The translations under genes and the position numbers were made by a program. A DNA stretch of 64,000 nt, from positions 124,001-188,000 of the forward strand of contig NZ_FOKP01000004.1 of NCBI RefSeq assembly GCF_900112185.1, in the 5' to 3' direction. This document shows positions 52,256-60,502 of the stretch, in pieces (position 1 is the stretch's first letter; each line of letters begins with the position of its first letter). This DNA comes from Allobosea sp. CRIB-10. Lineage in GTDB: Bacteria; Pseudomonadota; Alphaproteobacteria; Rhizobiales; Beijerinckiaceae. The notes below the pieces were generated by a model, which ran no database searches, was not told the DNA's origin, and saw nothing but the letters and a program-made list of their open reading frames with translations.

Positions 52256-52533
52256 GCATGGCAACCGCCGAACCTGCCAGCCTGAAGCTGGTCTATTTCG
52301 CCTGGGTGCGCGAGCGCATCGGCTTGGCTGATGAAACCGTCACACCACCCGCTGGCACCGCGACCATCGCCGACCTCGTGCGCTGGCTGAAGACGCGTGG
52401 CGAAGGCTATGAACTCGCCTTCGAGAATCCGGCGGTCGTGCGCGCGGCGATCGACCAGACCCATGCCAAACCGGCAACGGCCATCACCGGCGCCCGCGAG
52501 ATCGCCTTCTTCCCGCCGATGACCGGCGGCTGA
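52252..52533 (+). CDS. moaD: Molybdopterin synthase small subunit MoaD
   Basis: Ubiquitin-like sulfur carrier for molybdenum-cofactor synthesis; its C-terminal Gly-Gly receives sulfur and inserts into MoaE. The 93-residue chain has LKLVYFAWVRERIGLADETV, IADLVRWLKTRGEGYELAFE and the essential C-terminus AREIAFFPPMTGG. The start overlaps pgsA by four bases and moaE follows 16 bases later. The cofactor made is needed by MsrP elsewhere in this window. Confidence 0.95.
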   Translation: MSMATAEPASLKLVYFAWVRERIGLADETVTPPAGTATIADLVRWLKTRGEGYELAFENPAVVRAAIDQTHAKPATAITGAREIAFFPPMTGG

Positions 52534-52549
52534 CCTACGAGACCAGGTG

Positions 52550-53005
52550 ATGACGCCGCTCGTCCGCATCCAGCGCGAGGATTTCGACATCGGCGCCGAG
52601 ATCGCGGCGCTGACGGCCGGCGATCCGAGTATCGGCGCCGTCGTCTCCTTCGCCGGGCTCTGCCGCGACGAGAGCGGCCGCCTCGCCGCGCTCGAGCTGG
52701 AGCACTATCCTGGCATGGCCGAGGCCGAGATCGGCCGCGTCGCGGGCGAGGCTGCCGGGCGCTGGCCGCTTGCGGGCCTCCTCGCCATCCACCGCTTCGG
52801 GCTGATCAAGCCGGGCGAGCAGATCGTGCTGGTGATCGCCGCGTCGAGCCATCGCCGCGAGGCTTTCGAGGCCGCCGATTTCCTGATGGACTATCTCAAG
52901 ACCCGCGCCCCGTTCTGGAAGCGCGAGCACCTCGCCGACGGCACGCTCGGCGGCTGGGTCGAAGCCAAAGACGACGACGACAAGGCGGCGGAACGCTGGA
53001 GCTGA
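52550..53005 (+). CDS. moaE: Molybdopterin synthase catalytic subunit MoaE
   Basis: Large subunit that converts precursor Z (cPMP) to molybdopterin with MoaD-thiocarboxylate. The 151-residue protein has IGAVVSFAGLCRDESGRLAA, LELEHYPGMAEAEIGRVAGE, LLAIHRFGLIKPGEQIVLVI, AASSHRREAFEAADFLMDYL, KTRAPFWKREHLADG with the catalytic Lys residues of the KTRAPFWK motif. A GTG directly before the ATG could also start it. Part of the pgsA-moaD-moaE run. Confidence 0.95.
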   Translation: MTPLVRIQREDFDIGAEIAALTAGDPSIGAVVSFAGLCRDESGRLAALELEHYPGMAEAEIGRVAGEAAGRWPLAGLLAIHRFGLIKPGEQIVLVIAASSHRREAFEAADFLMDYLKTRAPFWKREHLADGTLGGWVEAKDDDDKAAERWS

Positions 53006-53007
53006 CG

Positions 53008-54087
53008 ATGGGCGCAGGATGGTTCCGGGTGGGGCTGGCCCCGCTCTGCGGCGCGATGCTGCTGGCCGCGATGGCCCCGGCAGCGGCACAGAGCCAGAGC
53101 AAGACCTTCCGCGACTGGATCGCCGGATGTGACAACCTGCGCAGCTGCACGGCGTTGTCATTGCCCGATGAAACCGCCGAAACCGTCGGCTTCCTGAAGC
53201 TTGAGCGCCCCGGCGGCCCGGGTGGGGCGGTCTCGCTCTCGCTCAAGCTGGTGGGAGAGAAGCTGAAGCTGCCGCTCGCCGTCGGCCTCACGCTCGACGG
53301 CGTGCCGTTCCCCGTCGGCGGCAAGCCGTTGGCCGCCACCCTGGAAGACGTCGAGACCGCCCGCATCGTTTTTTCGGAGGCCGACACCGCGACGCTGATC
53401 GCCGCAGCCCGCAAGGCGACCAAGCTCTCGGCCTCTCTGGCCGGCAAGAGCTATGCGATCTCGCTCGCCGGCTCGGTCGCGGCCATGCTCTGGATCGACG
53501 AACAGCAGGGCCGGCTCAACACCGTGACGGCGCTCATCCGCAAGGGGCCGGCCGCCGCGAGCACCGTGCCATCGCCGCCGGCGCTGCCGGTGATCACCGC
53601 CAGGGCGACCGGGCCGGCGCTCGCCGAGGCGGCGGCGAAGGCATTGGGCGCCTCCCTGCGCAAGCATCTGAAGGCGAGCGATCCCGATGTCTGCGAGGAG
53701 GATGACGGCGCCCGCTACAACACGGACCGGGCCTGGCAGCTCGATGGCGGACGCAGGCTGATCGGGCTGTATTGCGGCAGCGGCGCCTACAACATCCTCA
53801 CCGGCTACTGGCTGGTCACGGGTGACGCGGTCGCCAGCGCGCGCAAGCTCGCTTTCGCCGAGAACGAGAACAACATACTGATCAATTCGGACTACATGCC
53901 GGAGACTGGCCAACTGCTCTATTTCGCCAAGGGCCGCGGCATCGGCGATTGCGGCGGCGCCGGCACTTATGCCTGGACCGGCTCCGACTTCGCGCTCACG
54001 GCGCTCAGCACGATGGGCGAATGCCGTCAGCTGTCTTCGGACGACTGGCTGGTGCTCTTCCGCAGCGAGGTGAAGGTCGTGAAATGA
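53008..54087 (+). CDS. DUF1176 exported protein
   Basis: A 359-residue periplasmic protein with signal peptide (LAPLCGAMLLAAMAPAAAQS). The first half (KTFRDWIAGCDNLRSCTALS) with WxxGCDNxxxCxA and the second half (DGGRRLIGLYCGSGAYNILT; GDCGGAGTYAWTGSDFALTA; GECRQLSSDDWLVLFRSEV) are the DUF1176 hallmarks. Family function is unknown; several conserved Cys probably form disulfides. The stop of moaE is two bases upstream, so it is co-transcribed with the moa genes although no link to molybdenum is known. Confidence 0.88.
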   Translation: MGAGWFRVGLAPLCGAMLLAAMAPAAAQSQSKTFRDWIAGCDNLRSCTALSLPDETAETVGFLKLERPGGPGGAVSLSLKLVGEKLKLPLAVGLTLDGVPFPVGGKPLAATLEDVETARIVFSEADTATLIAAARKATKLSASLAGKSYAISLAGSVAAMLWIDEQQGRLNTVTALIRKGPAAASTVPSPPALPVITARATGPALAEAAAKALGASLRKHLKASDPDVCEEDDGARYNTDRAWQLDGGRRLIGLYCGSGAYNILTGYWLVTGDAVASARKLAFAENENNILINSDYMPETGQLLYFAKGRGIGDCGGAGTYAWTGSDFALTALSTMGECRQLSSDDWLVLFRSEVKVVK

Positions 54088-54116
54088 AAAATCCCGGGCA
54101 GCCGAGCTGCCCGGGA
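54086..54116 (-). terminator. Intrinsic terminator between DUF1176 gene and ilvE
   Basis: TCCCGGGCAGC (54092-54102) pairs with GCTGCCCGGGA (54106-54116), an 11-base perfect stem with a three-base loop. Read on the minus strand it ends in ATTTTT (54086-54091), so it mainly ends ilvE transcription; it overlaps the stop of the converging DUF1176 gene. Confidence 0.82.
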
Positions 54117-54142
54117 CGCTTCACTCGAACGGTGGGACAGCC

Positions 54143-55033
54143 TCAGGCCGCGGCCTTGGACTTCTGCCGGACCTCGTCCGAATAGTCCTCCATGATCACC
54201 TTGCCCATATTGCCGGTGACGAAGTTGTAGGGGCCGATCTCGGAGACCAAAGTCACCTCGGCAGCCGAGCCGGTGATGAAGCACTCGCTGAAGCCTTCGA
54301 GTTCCTCCGGCCGGATGCGGCGCTCGACCACCTCGAAGCCGCGCTTCCGGCACAGATCGACCACCGACTGGCGGGTGATGCCGTTCAGGAAGCGATCGGC
54401 CAGCGGGGTATGGACCACGCCGTCCTTGATGAAGAAGATGTTGGCGCCGGTGCACTCGGCGACATTGCCTTCCCAGTCGAGCATCATCGCATCGGCATAG
54501 CCGGCGCGCTCGGCCTTGTGCTTGGACAGCGAGCAGATCATGTAGAGCCCCGCCGCCTTGGCATGAACAGGCGCGCAGGCCGGGTCGGGCCGGCGATATT
54601 CGGCGAGGTCGAGGCGCACGCCCTTCAGCTTCTGCGCCATGTCGAACATGCTCGGCCACTCCCACACCGCGATCGCAGTGTGGATGGTGTTGTTCATTCC
54701 AGAGACCGCCATCATCTCCGAGCCGCGCCAGGCGACCGGGCGGACATAGGCGTCCTTCAGGCCATTCTCCTTCAGGCAGAGATATTTCGCGGCGTCGAGC
54801 TCGGCGACCGAATATGGGATCGTGAAATCCATGATCTCGGCCGACTTGTGGAAGCGCTGCGAGTGCTCGGTGCACTTGTAGATCACGCCGTCATAGGAGC
54901 GCTCACCCTCGAAGACGCAGGAGCCGTAGTGCAGGCCATGGGTGAGTACGTGCACCTTGGCCTCCTTCCACGGCACGAGCTTGCCGTCGAACCAGATGAC
55001 GCCGTCGCGCTGGTCGAAAGGAATGACAGACAT
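54143..55033 (-). CDS. ilvE: Branched-chain amino acid aminotransferase
   Basis: PLP enzyme of leucine, isoleucine and valine metabolism. The 296-residue fold-type IV transaminase has VIWFDGKLVPWKEAKVHVLT, HGLHYGSCVFEGERSYDGVI, VRPVAWRGSEMMAVSG, the substrate-site GYADAMMLDWEGNVAECTGA, NIFFIKDGVVHTPLADRFLN, GITRQSVVDLCRKRGFEVVE and SECFITGSAAEVTLVSEIGP. ATG 55033 follows GGAGGA; the longer frame to 55135 adds an unlikely leader. It diverges from the MarR/PetP gene, a neighbour pair common in Rhizobiales. Confidence 0.95.
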   Translation of the reverse strand: MSVIPFDQRDGVIWFDGKLVPWKEAKVHVLTHGLHYGSCVFEGERSYDGVIYKCTEHSQRFHKSAEIMDFTIPYSVAELDAAKYLCLKENGLKDAYVRPVAWRGSEMMAVSGMNNTIHTAIAVWEWPSMFDMAQKLKGVRLDLAEYRRPDPACAPVHAKAAGLYMICSLSKHKAERAGYADAMMLDWEGNVAECTGANIFFIKDGVVHTPLADRFLNGITRQSVVDLCRKRGFEVVERRIRPEELEGFSECFITGSAAEVTLVSEIGPYNFVTGNMGKVIMEDYSDEVRQKSKAAA

Positions 55034-55179
55034 GATACAGTCCTCCAGGTGCTTTTCTTGCAGGCACTCCGCCACAGGCCGGAAGGGCGTGCAAGCGCGG
55101 GATTTTTGCTGCGCCGGAACTGGCGCTCGCGACATAATCGGTCGTCCCGCGTGCTTGACCGGTAATCTTACGTCTGAGA

Positions 55180-55200
55180 TATGTCAACAAGGCTGACATA
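55180..55200. promoter_or_regulatory. Inverted repeat at the start of the MarR/PetP gene
   Basis: TATGTC-N9-GACATA is an exact inverted repeat ending four bases before the petP start codon. TTGACC lies at 55155-55160, a possible -35. A site this close to the start leaves no ribosome-binding site, suggesting a leaderless or very short leader and autorepression. Confidence 0.55.
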
Positions 55201-55204
55201 AAAA

Positions 55205-55723
55205 ATGAGCGTGACGGTGAGCACACCCGTATTGCATCCGGCGCCTGCCGCCCCCGAGGAGCCGCGCGACGCCGTGCCTTACGAGCTGATCGAGCTGTTC
55301 TTCTTCGCCTATCGCGACTTCGTCGGCGATCCCGACCGCATCCTCGCCGATTACGGCTTCGGCCGGGCTCACCACCGCGTGCTCCATTTCGTCCAGCGCC
55401 AGCCGGGGCTGACCATCGCCGAATTGCTCGACATCCTGCAGATCACCAAGCAGAGCCTGAACCGGGTGCTGAAGGAACTGGTCGAGACCGGCTTCGTTGA
55501 GTCGCGCACGGGCACGCAGGACAAGCGCCAGCGCAATCTCTACGCGACCACTGCGGGCCGCGAGCTCGCGGTCCGGCTGGCGCAATTGCAGGCCAGACGC
55601 ATCAATGGCGCGCTCGCTCAGGTCGGCCCCGAGGCAAGCGATATCGTCGCACGTTACCTCGCCGGCTTGATCGATCCGTCCGAGCGCAAGAAGGTGCAGG
55701 ACCTGCTCGCCGGGCCGCGCTGA
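55205..55723 (+). CDS. petP: MarR family regulator, PetP-like
   Basis: A 172-residue MarR-type regulator: YELIELFFFAYRDFVGDPDR, ILADYGFGRAHHRVLHFVQR, QPGLTIAELLDILQITKQSL, NRVLKELVETGFVESRTGTQ, DKRQRNLYATTAGRELA. Position just before an OmpR-type regulator and divergent from ilvE matches the petP-petR arrangement first described in Rhodobacter. The ATG has no ribosome site because the inverted repeat at 55180-55200 lies against it; a downstream GTG (about 55275) would shorten the N-terminus by about 23 residues. Regulated genes not evident from sequence. Confidence 0.8.
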   Translation: MSVTVSTPVLHPAPAAPEEPRDAVPYELIELFFFAYRDFVGDPDRILADYGFGRAHHRVLHFVQRQPGLTIAELLDILQITKQSLNRVLKELVETGFVESRTGTQDKRQRNLYATTAGRELAVRLAQLQARRINGALAQVGPEASDIVARYLAGLIDPSERKKVQDLLAGPR

Positions 55724-55876
55724 GGACGCTGCGTCCAGCCGAAGTCGTTGCAGAACGTTAGACAATGTTATCCGAGACCTGGCGAAGCTCAGGCCAGGAC
55801 CCGGGCGGCCTGTGCTATCCTCCTGGAAACGACACGGGTGCGCTCAGCCGGCGCCGAGGACGGGAAAGGAGCCCAG

Positions 55877-56602
55877 ATGGCGGCGAATGCGCGCAAACCA
55901 GTGCCCGACGAAGCCCCGCATATCCTGGTGGTCGATGACGACCGCCGCCTGCGCGACCTGCTGGCGCGCTTCCTCAGCGACCATGGCTACCGCGTCACCA
56001 CCGCTGCCAGCGCCGCCGATGCCGACACCCGCCTCGGCCATCTCGTCTTCGACGCCATGGTGCTCGACGTGATGATGCCGGGCGAGAACGGCTTCGACTT
56101 CGCCCGCCGCCTGCGCCAGACCTCGCAGGTGCCGATCCTGATGCTGACCGCCCGCGCCGATTCGGGCGACCGCATCAATGGCCTGGAGATCGGGGTCGAC
56201 GACTATCTCGCCAAACCCTTCGAGCCGCGCGAGCTGATCCTGCGCCTCGGCAACGTGCTGAAGCGCAACGCCCAGCCCGAGGCGCCGGCCGCGCCGGCGC
56301 GGCCGGACTATGTCCGTTTCGGCCCCTTCATCTACGGCCTCGCCCGCGGCGAATTGCGCCAGGGCGAGGAGTCGATCCGCCTGACCGAGCGCGAACGCGA
56401 GATCCTGACCACCCTGGCCGAACGCGCCGGCGAACATATCCCGCGCGAGCAGCTCGCCGCTCAGGGCTCCGCCGCCAATGACCGCACCATCGATGTCCAG
56501 ATCAACCGGCTGCGCCGCAAGATCGAGCGTGATCCTGCCGATCCGCTCTACCTCCAGACCGTCCGCGGCATCGGCTACCGCCTCGTCGTCGACCGGGCCT
56601 GA
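55877..56602 (+). CDS. petR: OmpR-family response regulator, PetR-like
   Basis: A 241-residue two-component regulator. Receiver domain: HILVVDDDRRLRDLLARFLS, FDAMVLDVMMPGENGFDFAR with phosphoacceptor Asp64, ILMLTARADSGDRINGLEIG and the Lys113 motif VDDYLAKPFEPRELILRLGN. Winged-helix DNA-binding domain: IRLTEREREILTTLAERAGE, HIPREQLAAQGSAANDRTID, VQINRLRRKIERDPADPLYL, QTVRGIGYRLVV. ATG 55877 follows AAGGAG. The histidine kinase gene starts six bases after its stop, so they are partners. The lead peptide before HILVV is longer than average. Confidence 0.92.
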   Translation: MAANARKPVPDEAPHILVVDDDRRLRDLLARFLSDHGYRVTTAASAADADTRLGHLVFDAMVLDVMMPGENGFDFARRLRQTSQVPILMLTARADSGDRINGLEIGVDDYLAKPFEPRELILRLGNVLKRNAQPEAPAAPARPDYVRFGPFIYGLARGELRQGEESIRLTEREREILTTLAERAGEHIPREQLAAQGSAANDRTIDVQINRLRRKIERDPADPLYLQTVRGIGYRLVVDRA

Positions 56603-56607
56603 CCGAC

Positions 56608-58056
56608 ATGGCTGACGCTTCGCTCAGGCGTCGCCTCGTCCCGCTCGCGGCGAGGATGCTGACGGGGCTCCGCACAGCCTGGAGCAAGGGCGCGTCGATG
56701 CTGTCGGGCGGGCTCAGGCCGTTGCGCCGCCTGCCGGACCGGTCGCTGCGGCCGATCGCGCGGATCATGCCCAAGGGGCTCTACCCGCGGGCCCTCGTCA
56801 TCGTCATCGCGCCTGTCGTGCTGCTCCAGTCAGTCGTTGCCTATGTCTTCATGGAGCGGCACTGGCAGACGGTGACGCAGCGCCTGTCGTCTGCAGTTGC
56901 CTCGGAGATCTCGACCCTCATCGACGTCTATGAGAGCTATCCGCAGGACAATGATGCGACCATCCTCGGCCGTATCGCCGAGGAGCGGCTCGGCATGGAT
57001 GTCGAGATCCTGCCCGATACCGACCTACCGGCCCCTGGCCCCCGCCCCTTCTTCTCGCTGCTCGACAGCGCGCTCTCGACCGAGCTCGCCCAGCAGGTCA
57101 AGCGGCCCTTCTGGCTCGACACGGTCGGCCGCTCCAGCCTGATCGAGATCAGGATCAAGCTCGGCAAGGACGTGATGCGGGTGCTGACCCGCCGCAGCCA
57201 GGCCTATGCCTCGAACAGCCACATCTTCCTGCTCTGGATGATGGGTACCTCGCTGATCCTGCTCACCATCGCCGTGCTGTTCCTGCGCAACCAGATCCGG
57301 CCGATCCTGCGCCTCGCCGACGCCGCCGAGGCCTTCGGCAAGGGCCGTGACGCCGAGTTCCGTCCGCGCGGCGCCCGCGAGGTCCGCCGCGCCGGCAACG
57401 CCTTCATCGAGATGAAACGGCGCGTCGAGCGTTCGATCGGCGAGCGCACGATGATGCTGAACGGCGTCAGCCACGACCTGCGCACCATCCTGACCCGCTT
57501 CAAGCTCTCCCTGGCCCTGCTCGAACGCTCGCCCGATCTCGAAGCGCTCGAGAAGGACGTCGACGAGATGAGCCGGATGCTCGAGGACTATCTCGCCTTC
57601 GCCCGCGGCGATGCCGGCGAGGCCCCGGTCGAGACCGACATCCGCGCCCTGCTCGAGACGCTCAAGGCCGATGCCGAGCGCCAGGACCACCAGACCGAGC
57701 TCACCGTCATCGGCGATCCGCTGGTCGTGGTCCGGCCCGACGCGATCCGACGCCTGCTCACCAATCTGGTCTCGAATGCGGCGCGCTTCGGCGACCGCAT
57801 CGCCATCCGCGCCACCCATGATGCGCGCTATCTCATCGTCATGGTCGACGATGACGGGCCCGGCATCCCGCCGGAGCTGCGCGAGGACGTGTTCAAGCCG
57901 TTCTTCCGGATTGACGAAGCCCGCAATGTCGACGGCGGCGGCACGGGCTTGGGCCTCGCCATAGCCCGCAACATCGCCCGCTCGCATGGCGGCGACATCA
58001 TCCTCGGCGAGTCGCCGCTCGGCGGCTTGCGCGCGACGGTCAGACTGCCGGTCTGA
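56608..58056 (+). CDS. Membrane sensor histidine kinase, partner of the PetR-like regulator
   Basis: A 482-residue EnvZ-like kinase: cytosolic N-terminal 55 residues, transmembrane helix (ALVIVIAPVVLLQSVVAYVF), a periplasmic sensing region of about 120 residues (YESYPQDNDATILGRIAEER), a second helix (HIFLLWMMGTSLILLTIAVL, near 205-227), HAMP domain, the phosphorylation motif NGVSHDLRTILTRFKLSLAL (His289) and the ATPase domain with NLVSNAARFGDRIAI, DDDGPGIPPELREDVFKPFF and GGGTGLGLAIARNIARSHGG. The H-box reads SHDLRT rather than the commoner SHELRT, and the N-box reads NLVSNAARFG. Signal unknown. Confidence 0.92.
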   Translation: MADASLRRRLVPLAARMLTGLRTAWSKGASMLSGGLRPLRRLPDRSLRPIARIMPKGLYPRALVIVIAPVVLLQSVVAYVFMERHWQTVTQRLSSAVASEISTLIDVYESYPQDNDATILGRIAEERLGMDVEILPDTDLPAPGPRPFFSLLDSALSTELAQQVKRPFWLDTVGRSSLIEIRIKLGKDVMRVLTRRSQAYASNSHIFLLWMMGTSLILLTIAVLFLRNQIRPILRLADAAEAFGKGRDAEFRPRGAREVRRAGNAFIEMKRRVERSIGERTMMLNGVSHDLRTILTRFKLSLALLERSPDLEALEKDVDEMSRMLEDYLAFARGDAGEAPVETDIRALLETLKADAERQDHQTELTVIGDPLVVVRPDAIRRLLTNLVSNAARFGDRIAIRATHDARYLIVMVDDDGPGIPPELREDVFKPFFRIDEARNVDGGGTGLGLAIARNIARSHGGDIILGESPLGGLRATVRLPV

Positions 58057-58115
58057 GCGGGCCGCAAGGCGGGCGCGGAACCATGCCGTCCTTCCGGGGG
58101 GTTGCACAGCAAAAA

Positions 58116-58201
58116 CCCGGAACCCATGAACACCGGCCGCTATGAGACGGACGCAGCCATCGCCGCGCCCTTCCGGCAGCATCATGGTCATGGGTTCCGG
58201 G
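58116..58201. repeat. Inverted repeat downstream of the kinase gene
   Basis: CCCGGAACCCATGA (58116-58129) and TCATGGGTTCCGGG (58188-58201) are exact complements over 14 bases with a 58-base core; CCCCGGAATGACGGG follows, resembling the ends of repeat family C. It occupies the 184-base gap between the kinase gene and the converging DUF1127 gene, in which no other gene is seen. Confidence 0.65.
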
Positions 58202-58240
58202 CTCACGCCTCCGGCGCGCCCCGGAATGACGGGCAGTGGT

Positions 58241-58465
58241 TCAGTGGCTCCACAGGGCCTTGCGGGCCGAGCTGTTCACCCGTTCGACATCGCTGCGGGA
58301 GAGCGCGATGTCCGACAGCGCCGCATCATCCATGCGATAGAGCGCCCGGGCGCTGGCCCGCGCCGTCAGCCAATCCTCGAAACGCAGGAACAGCCCGGCG
58401 AGTCCGTGCGCTGAATGCTCCGAGGAGGAGAACGAAAGATTTCCTGTGGTGGTCCCGGCCGGCAT
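58241..58465 (-). CDS. DUF1127 (YjiS-like) small protein
   Basis: A 74-residue protein ending in the DUF1127 arginine-rich domain: LRFEDWLTARASARALYRMD, DAALSDIALSRSDVERVNSS. The motif RALYRMDDAALSDIALSRSDVE is diagnostic. Such small proteins in Agrobacterium influence RNA turnover and phosphate/carbon metabolism; some are mRNA targets of small RNAs. The gene is divergent from the LysR gene at 58570 and may be under its control. Confidence 0.82.
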   Translation of the reverse strand: MPAGTTTGNLSFSSSEHSAHGLAGLFLRFEDWLTARASARALYRMDDAALSDIALSRSDVERVNSSARKALWSH

Positions 58466-58569
58466 ATCGGCCTCCTGTGACTGAGCTTATGCCTGTAAAT
58501 TGGGGCTTGCAGAGCCCGGAAGCAAATGAGAACTTCTTTGCCTCAGCCCAAGCAGAACTTGGCCACACA

Positions 58570-59493
58570 ATGTCCCGCCGGCACCTGCCGCCCCTGACCT
58601 CGCTGCGCGCCTTCGAGGCCGCTTCGCGGCACCTCAACTATGAACGGGCGGGTGACGAGCTCGCCGTCACCGCCAGCGCCGTCGGCCAGCAGGTCAAGAC
58701 CCTCGAAGCCTGGCTGCAGCGCCCGCTCTTCACCCGCCTGCCGAGCAAGGGCATCGCGCTCACTCCGCTCGGCCAGCGCTATGCCGCGTCGATCTCGCAG
58801 GTGCTCGACCAGCTCGACGAGGCCACCGCCCGGGCGCTGCGGCCGGACATGGCCAATATCCTGACGGTCAGCACCATGCCGAGCTTCGCGCTGAGCTGGC
58901 TGATCCCGCGCCTCGGGGTGCTCAAGCAGCGCCATCCCGAGCTGGAGGTGCGCATCTCCGTATCGATGCATCTTACCGATTTCGCCCGCGAGGATGTCGA
59001 CATCGCCGTCCGCTATGGCCAGGGTGCCTATACCGGACTGCACTCCGAGCTCTTGATGACGGAGACCTTCTTTCCGGTCTGCAACGCGGCGCTGCTCAAC
59101 GATCCCGAGCGGCCGTTGCGGGAGCCATCCGACCTGCGCCATCACACCCTGCTGCACGAACTCGCCGAAGGCATTCCCGAATATGTGACCTGGCCGCAAT
59201 GGCTCGCTTTTGCCGGCGTCGACGACATCGATGCCTCACACGGCCCGCGCTTCTCCCACACCTTCCTCGCCTTGCAGGCGGCATCCTCGGGCCAGGGCAT
59301 CGCGCTCGCAACCAGCGCGCTGATCGGCGATTATCTCGAAGCCGGGCGCCTGGTGCGCCCCTTCGCGCAGCAATTGCCCGGCGCCTATCAATACTATGTC
59401 GTCTGCCCCGAAGCGGTGGCAGAGCGACCGGCGATCGCCGCCTTCCGCAGCTGGATTCACGAAGAGGCCGCCAGGCATGCCGAGCTGCGCTGA
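58570..59493 (+). CDS. LysR family regulator (GcvA-like)
   Basis: A 307-residue LysR-type regulator: RRHLPPLTSLRAFEAASRHL, NYERAGDELAVTASAVGQQV, KTLEAWLQRPLFTRLPSKGI, ALTPLGQRYAASI. The LPPLxxLRAFEAAxRHLN opening and VTxSAVGQQVKxLE recognition helix belong to the GcvA/AmpR branch. The C-terminal domain has TVSTMPSFALSWLIPRLGVL and FAREDVDIAVRYGQGAYTGL. The frame is open upstream from 58102 but the conserved chain starts at ATG 58570. Divergent from the DUF1127 gene (104 bases between) and converging with the next LysR gene, which ends 10 bases away. Confidence 0.88.
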   Translation: MSRRHLPPLTSLRAFEAASRHLNYERAGDELAVTASAVGQQVKTLEAWLQRPLFTRLPSKGIALTPLGQRYAASISQVLDQLDEATARALRPDMANILTVSTMPSFALSWLIPRLGVLKQRHPELEVRISVSMHLTDFAREDVDIAVRYGQGAYTGLHSELLMTETFFPVCNAALLNDPERPLREPSDLRHHTLLHELAEGIPEYVTWPQWLAFAGVDDIDASHGPRFSHTFLALQAASSGQGIALATSALIGDYLEAGRLVRPFAQQLPGAYQYYVVCPEAVAERPAIAAFRSWIHEEAARHAELR

Positions 59494-59502
59494 GCTTCCG
59501 CT

Positions 59503-60405
59503 TCAGCGTTCCGGCCGGATCACCGGCAGTTGCTGCAGCCGGGCGGCGGCATGGTCGAGGAAGGCCCGCACCTTCGGCTGGAGATGCTGGCCGCTCGGCA
59601 CGACGAGCTGGACCGGCGAGGCCGGCGGCTCCCAGTCCCGCATAACCCGCACCAGCGTGCCGGCTTCGATATCCGGCGCGACCTGATAGGACAGGGCACG
59701 CGCCAAGCCGCGGCCGGAGCGCGTCGCGATCAGCACCGATTCGATCTCGTTGACGATCAGGCGCGGCGACACCTGAACGGTCGCGCTGCGCGCATCGCCG
59801 GCGAAGCGCCAGACCATGCTCTGGCCGGCGGCGATGCTGACGATGGTATCATGCCCGGAGAGGTCGCCCGGGCGCTGCGGTATGCCGCGGCGCTCAAGAT
59901 AGGCCGGCGCCGCGACCAGCACGCGTCTGACCTCTCCAACCTTGCGCGCCACCAGCCGCGAGCTCGGCAGCGGGCCGATCCGGACGGCCAGATGCAGGCC
60001 CTCCTCGATCAGATCGAGATTGCGGTCGGCCAGCACCAGCTCGATCTGGATCTCCGGATGCAGATCGAGGAACTCGGCGACCACAGGCGTGACATGGCGC
60101 CGGCCGAAGGCAGTCGGCGCGGTGATCCTGATCAGGCCGCGCATCGGCGCCGCGGTGACGCCGGAAAGCGATGCGTCATACTCTGCGAGGATGTTCCGGG
60201 CTGAGGCTGCGAGCTCCCGCCCCGCTTCGGTCGCCATCAGCTGCCGCGTAGTGCGTGCGATCAGCCTGACGCCGGCGCGCTCCTCCAGTGCGGCGAGAGC
60301 GCGCGTCACCGCCGGGCGCGAACGCCTGAGCTGGCGCGCCGCGCCGGCGAGGCTGCCGGTATCGATGATCGCGACGAAGATGGCGAGCTCGTCGAGCCGG
60401 TCCAT
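59503..60405 (-). CDS. LysR family regulator (AaeR/DmlR-like)
   Basis: A 300-residue LysR-type regulator of the group opening MDRLDELAIFVAIIDTGSLA, GAARQLRRSRPAVTRALAAL, EERAGVRLIARTTRQLMATE. The effector domain starts RGLIRITAPTAFGRRHVTPV and VAEFLDLHPEIQIELVLADR, with NLDLIEEGLHLAVRIGPLPS. ATG 60405 is chosen; 60411 is equally possible. It is divergent from a GST gene with 97 bases between, and such pairs usually reflect control of the neighbour by the LysR protein. Confidence 0.88.
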   Translation of the reverse strand: MDRLDELAIFVAIIDTGSLAGAARQLRRSRPAVTRALAALEERAGVRLIARTTRQLMATEAGRELAASARNILAEYDASLSGVTAAPMRGLIRITAPTAFGRRHVTPVVAEFLDLHPEIQIELVLADRNLDLIEEGLHLAVRIGPLPSSRLVARKVGEVRRVLVAAPAYLERRGIPQRPGDLSGHDTIVSIAAGQSMVWRFAGDARSATVQVSPRLIVNEIESVLIATRSGRGLARALSYQVAPDIEAGTLVRVMRDWEPPASPVQLVVPSGQHLQPKVRAFLDHAAARLQQLPVIRPER

Positions 60406-60502
60406 GATCATTCCGTCAATAGGAATTCTGATTTGCCAGCCTACCAGCTTTCGCAGCACATCTGAAACAATCAGAGTCCTCCCGCACAATCGCGAGGCTC
60501 CG

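Noticed and set aside
57025..58206. Open frame of 393 codons on the minus strand
   Set aside because: Antisense to the histidine kinase gene.
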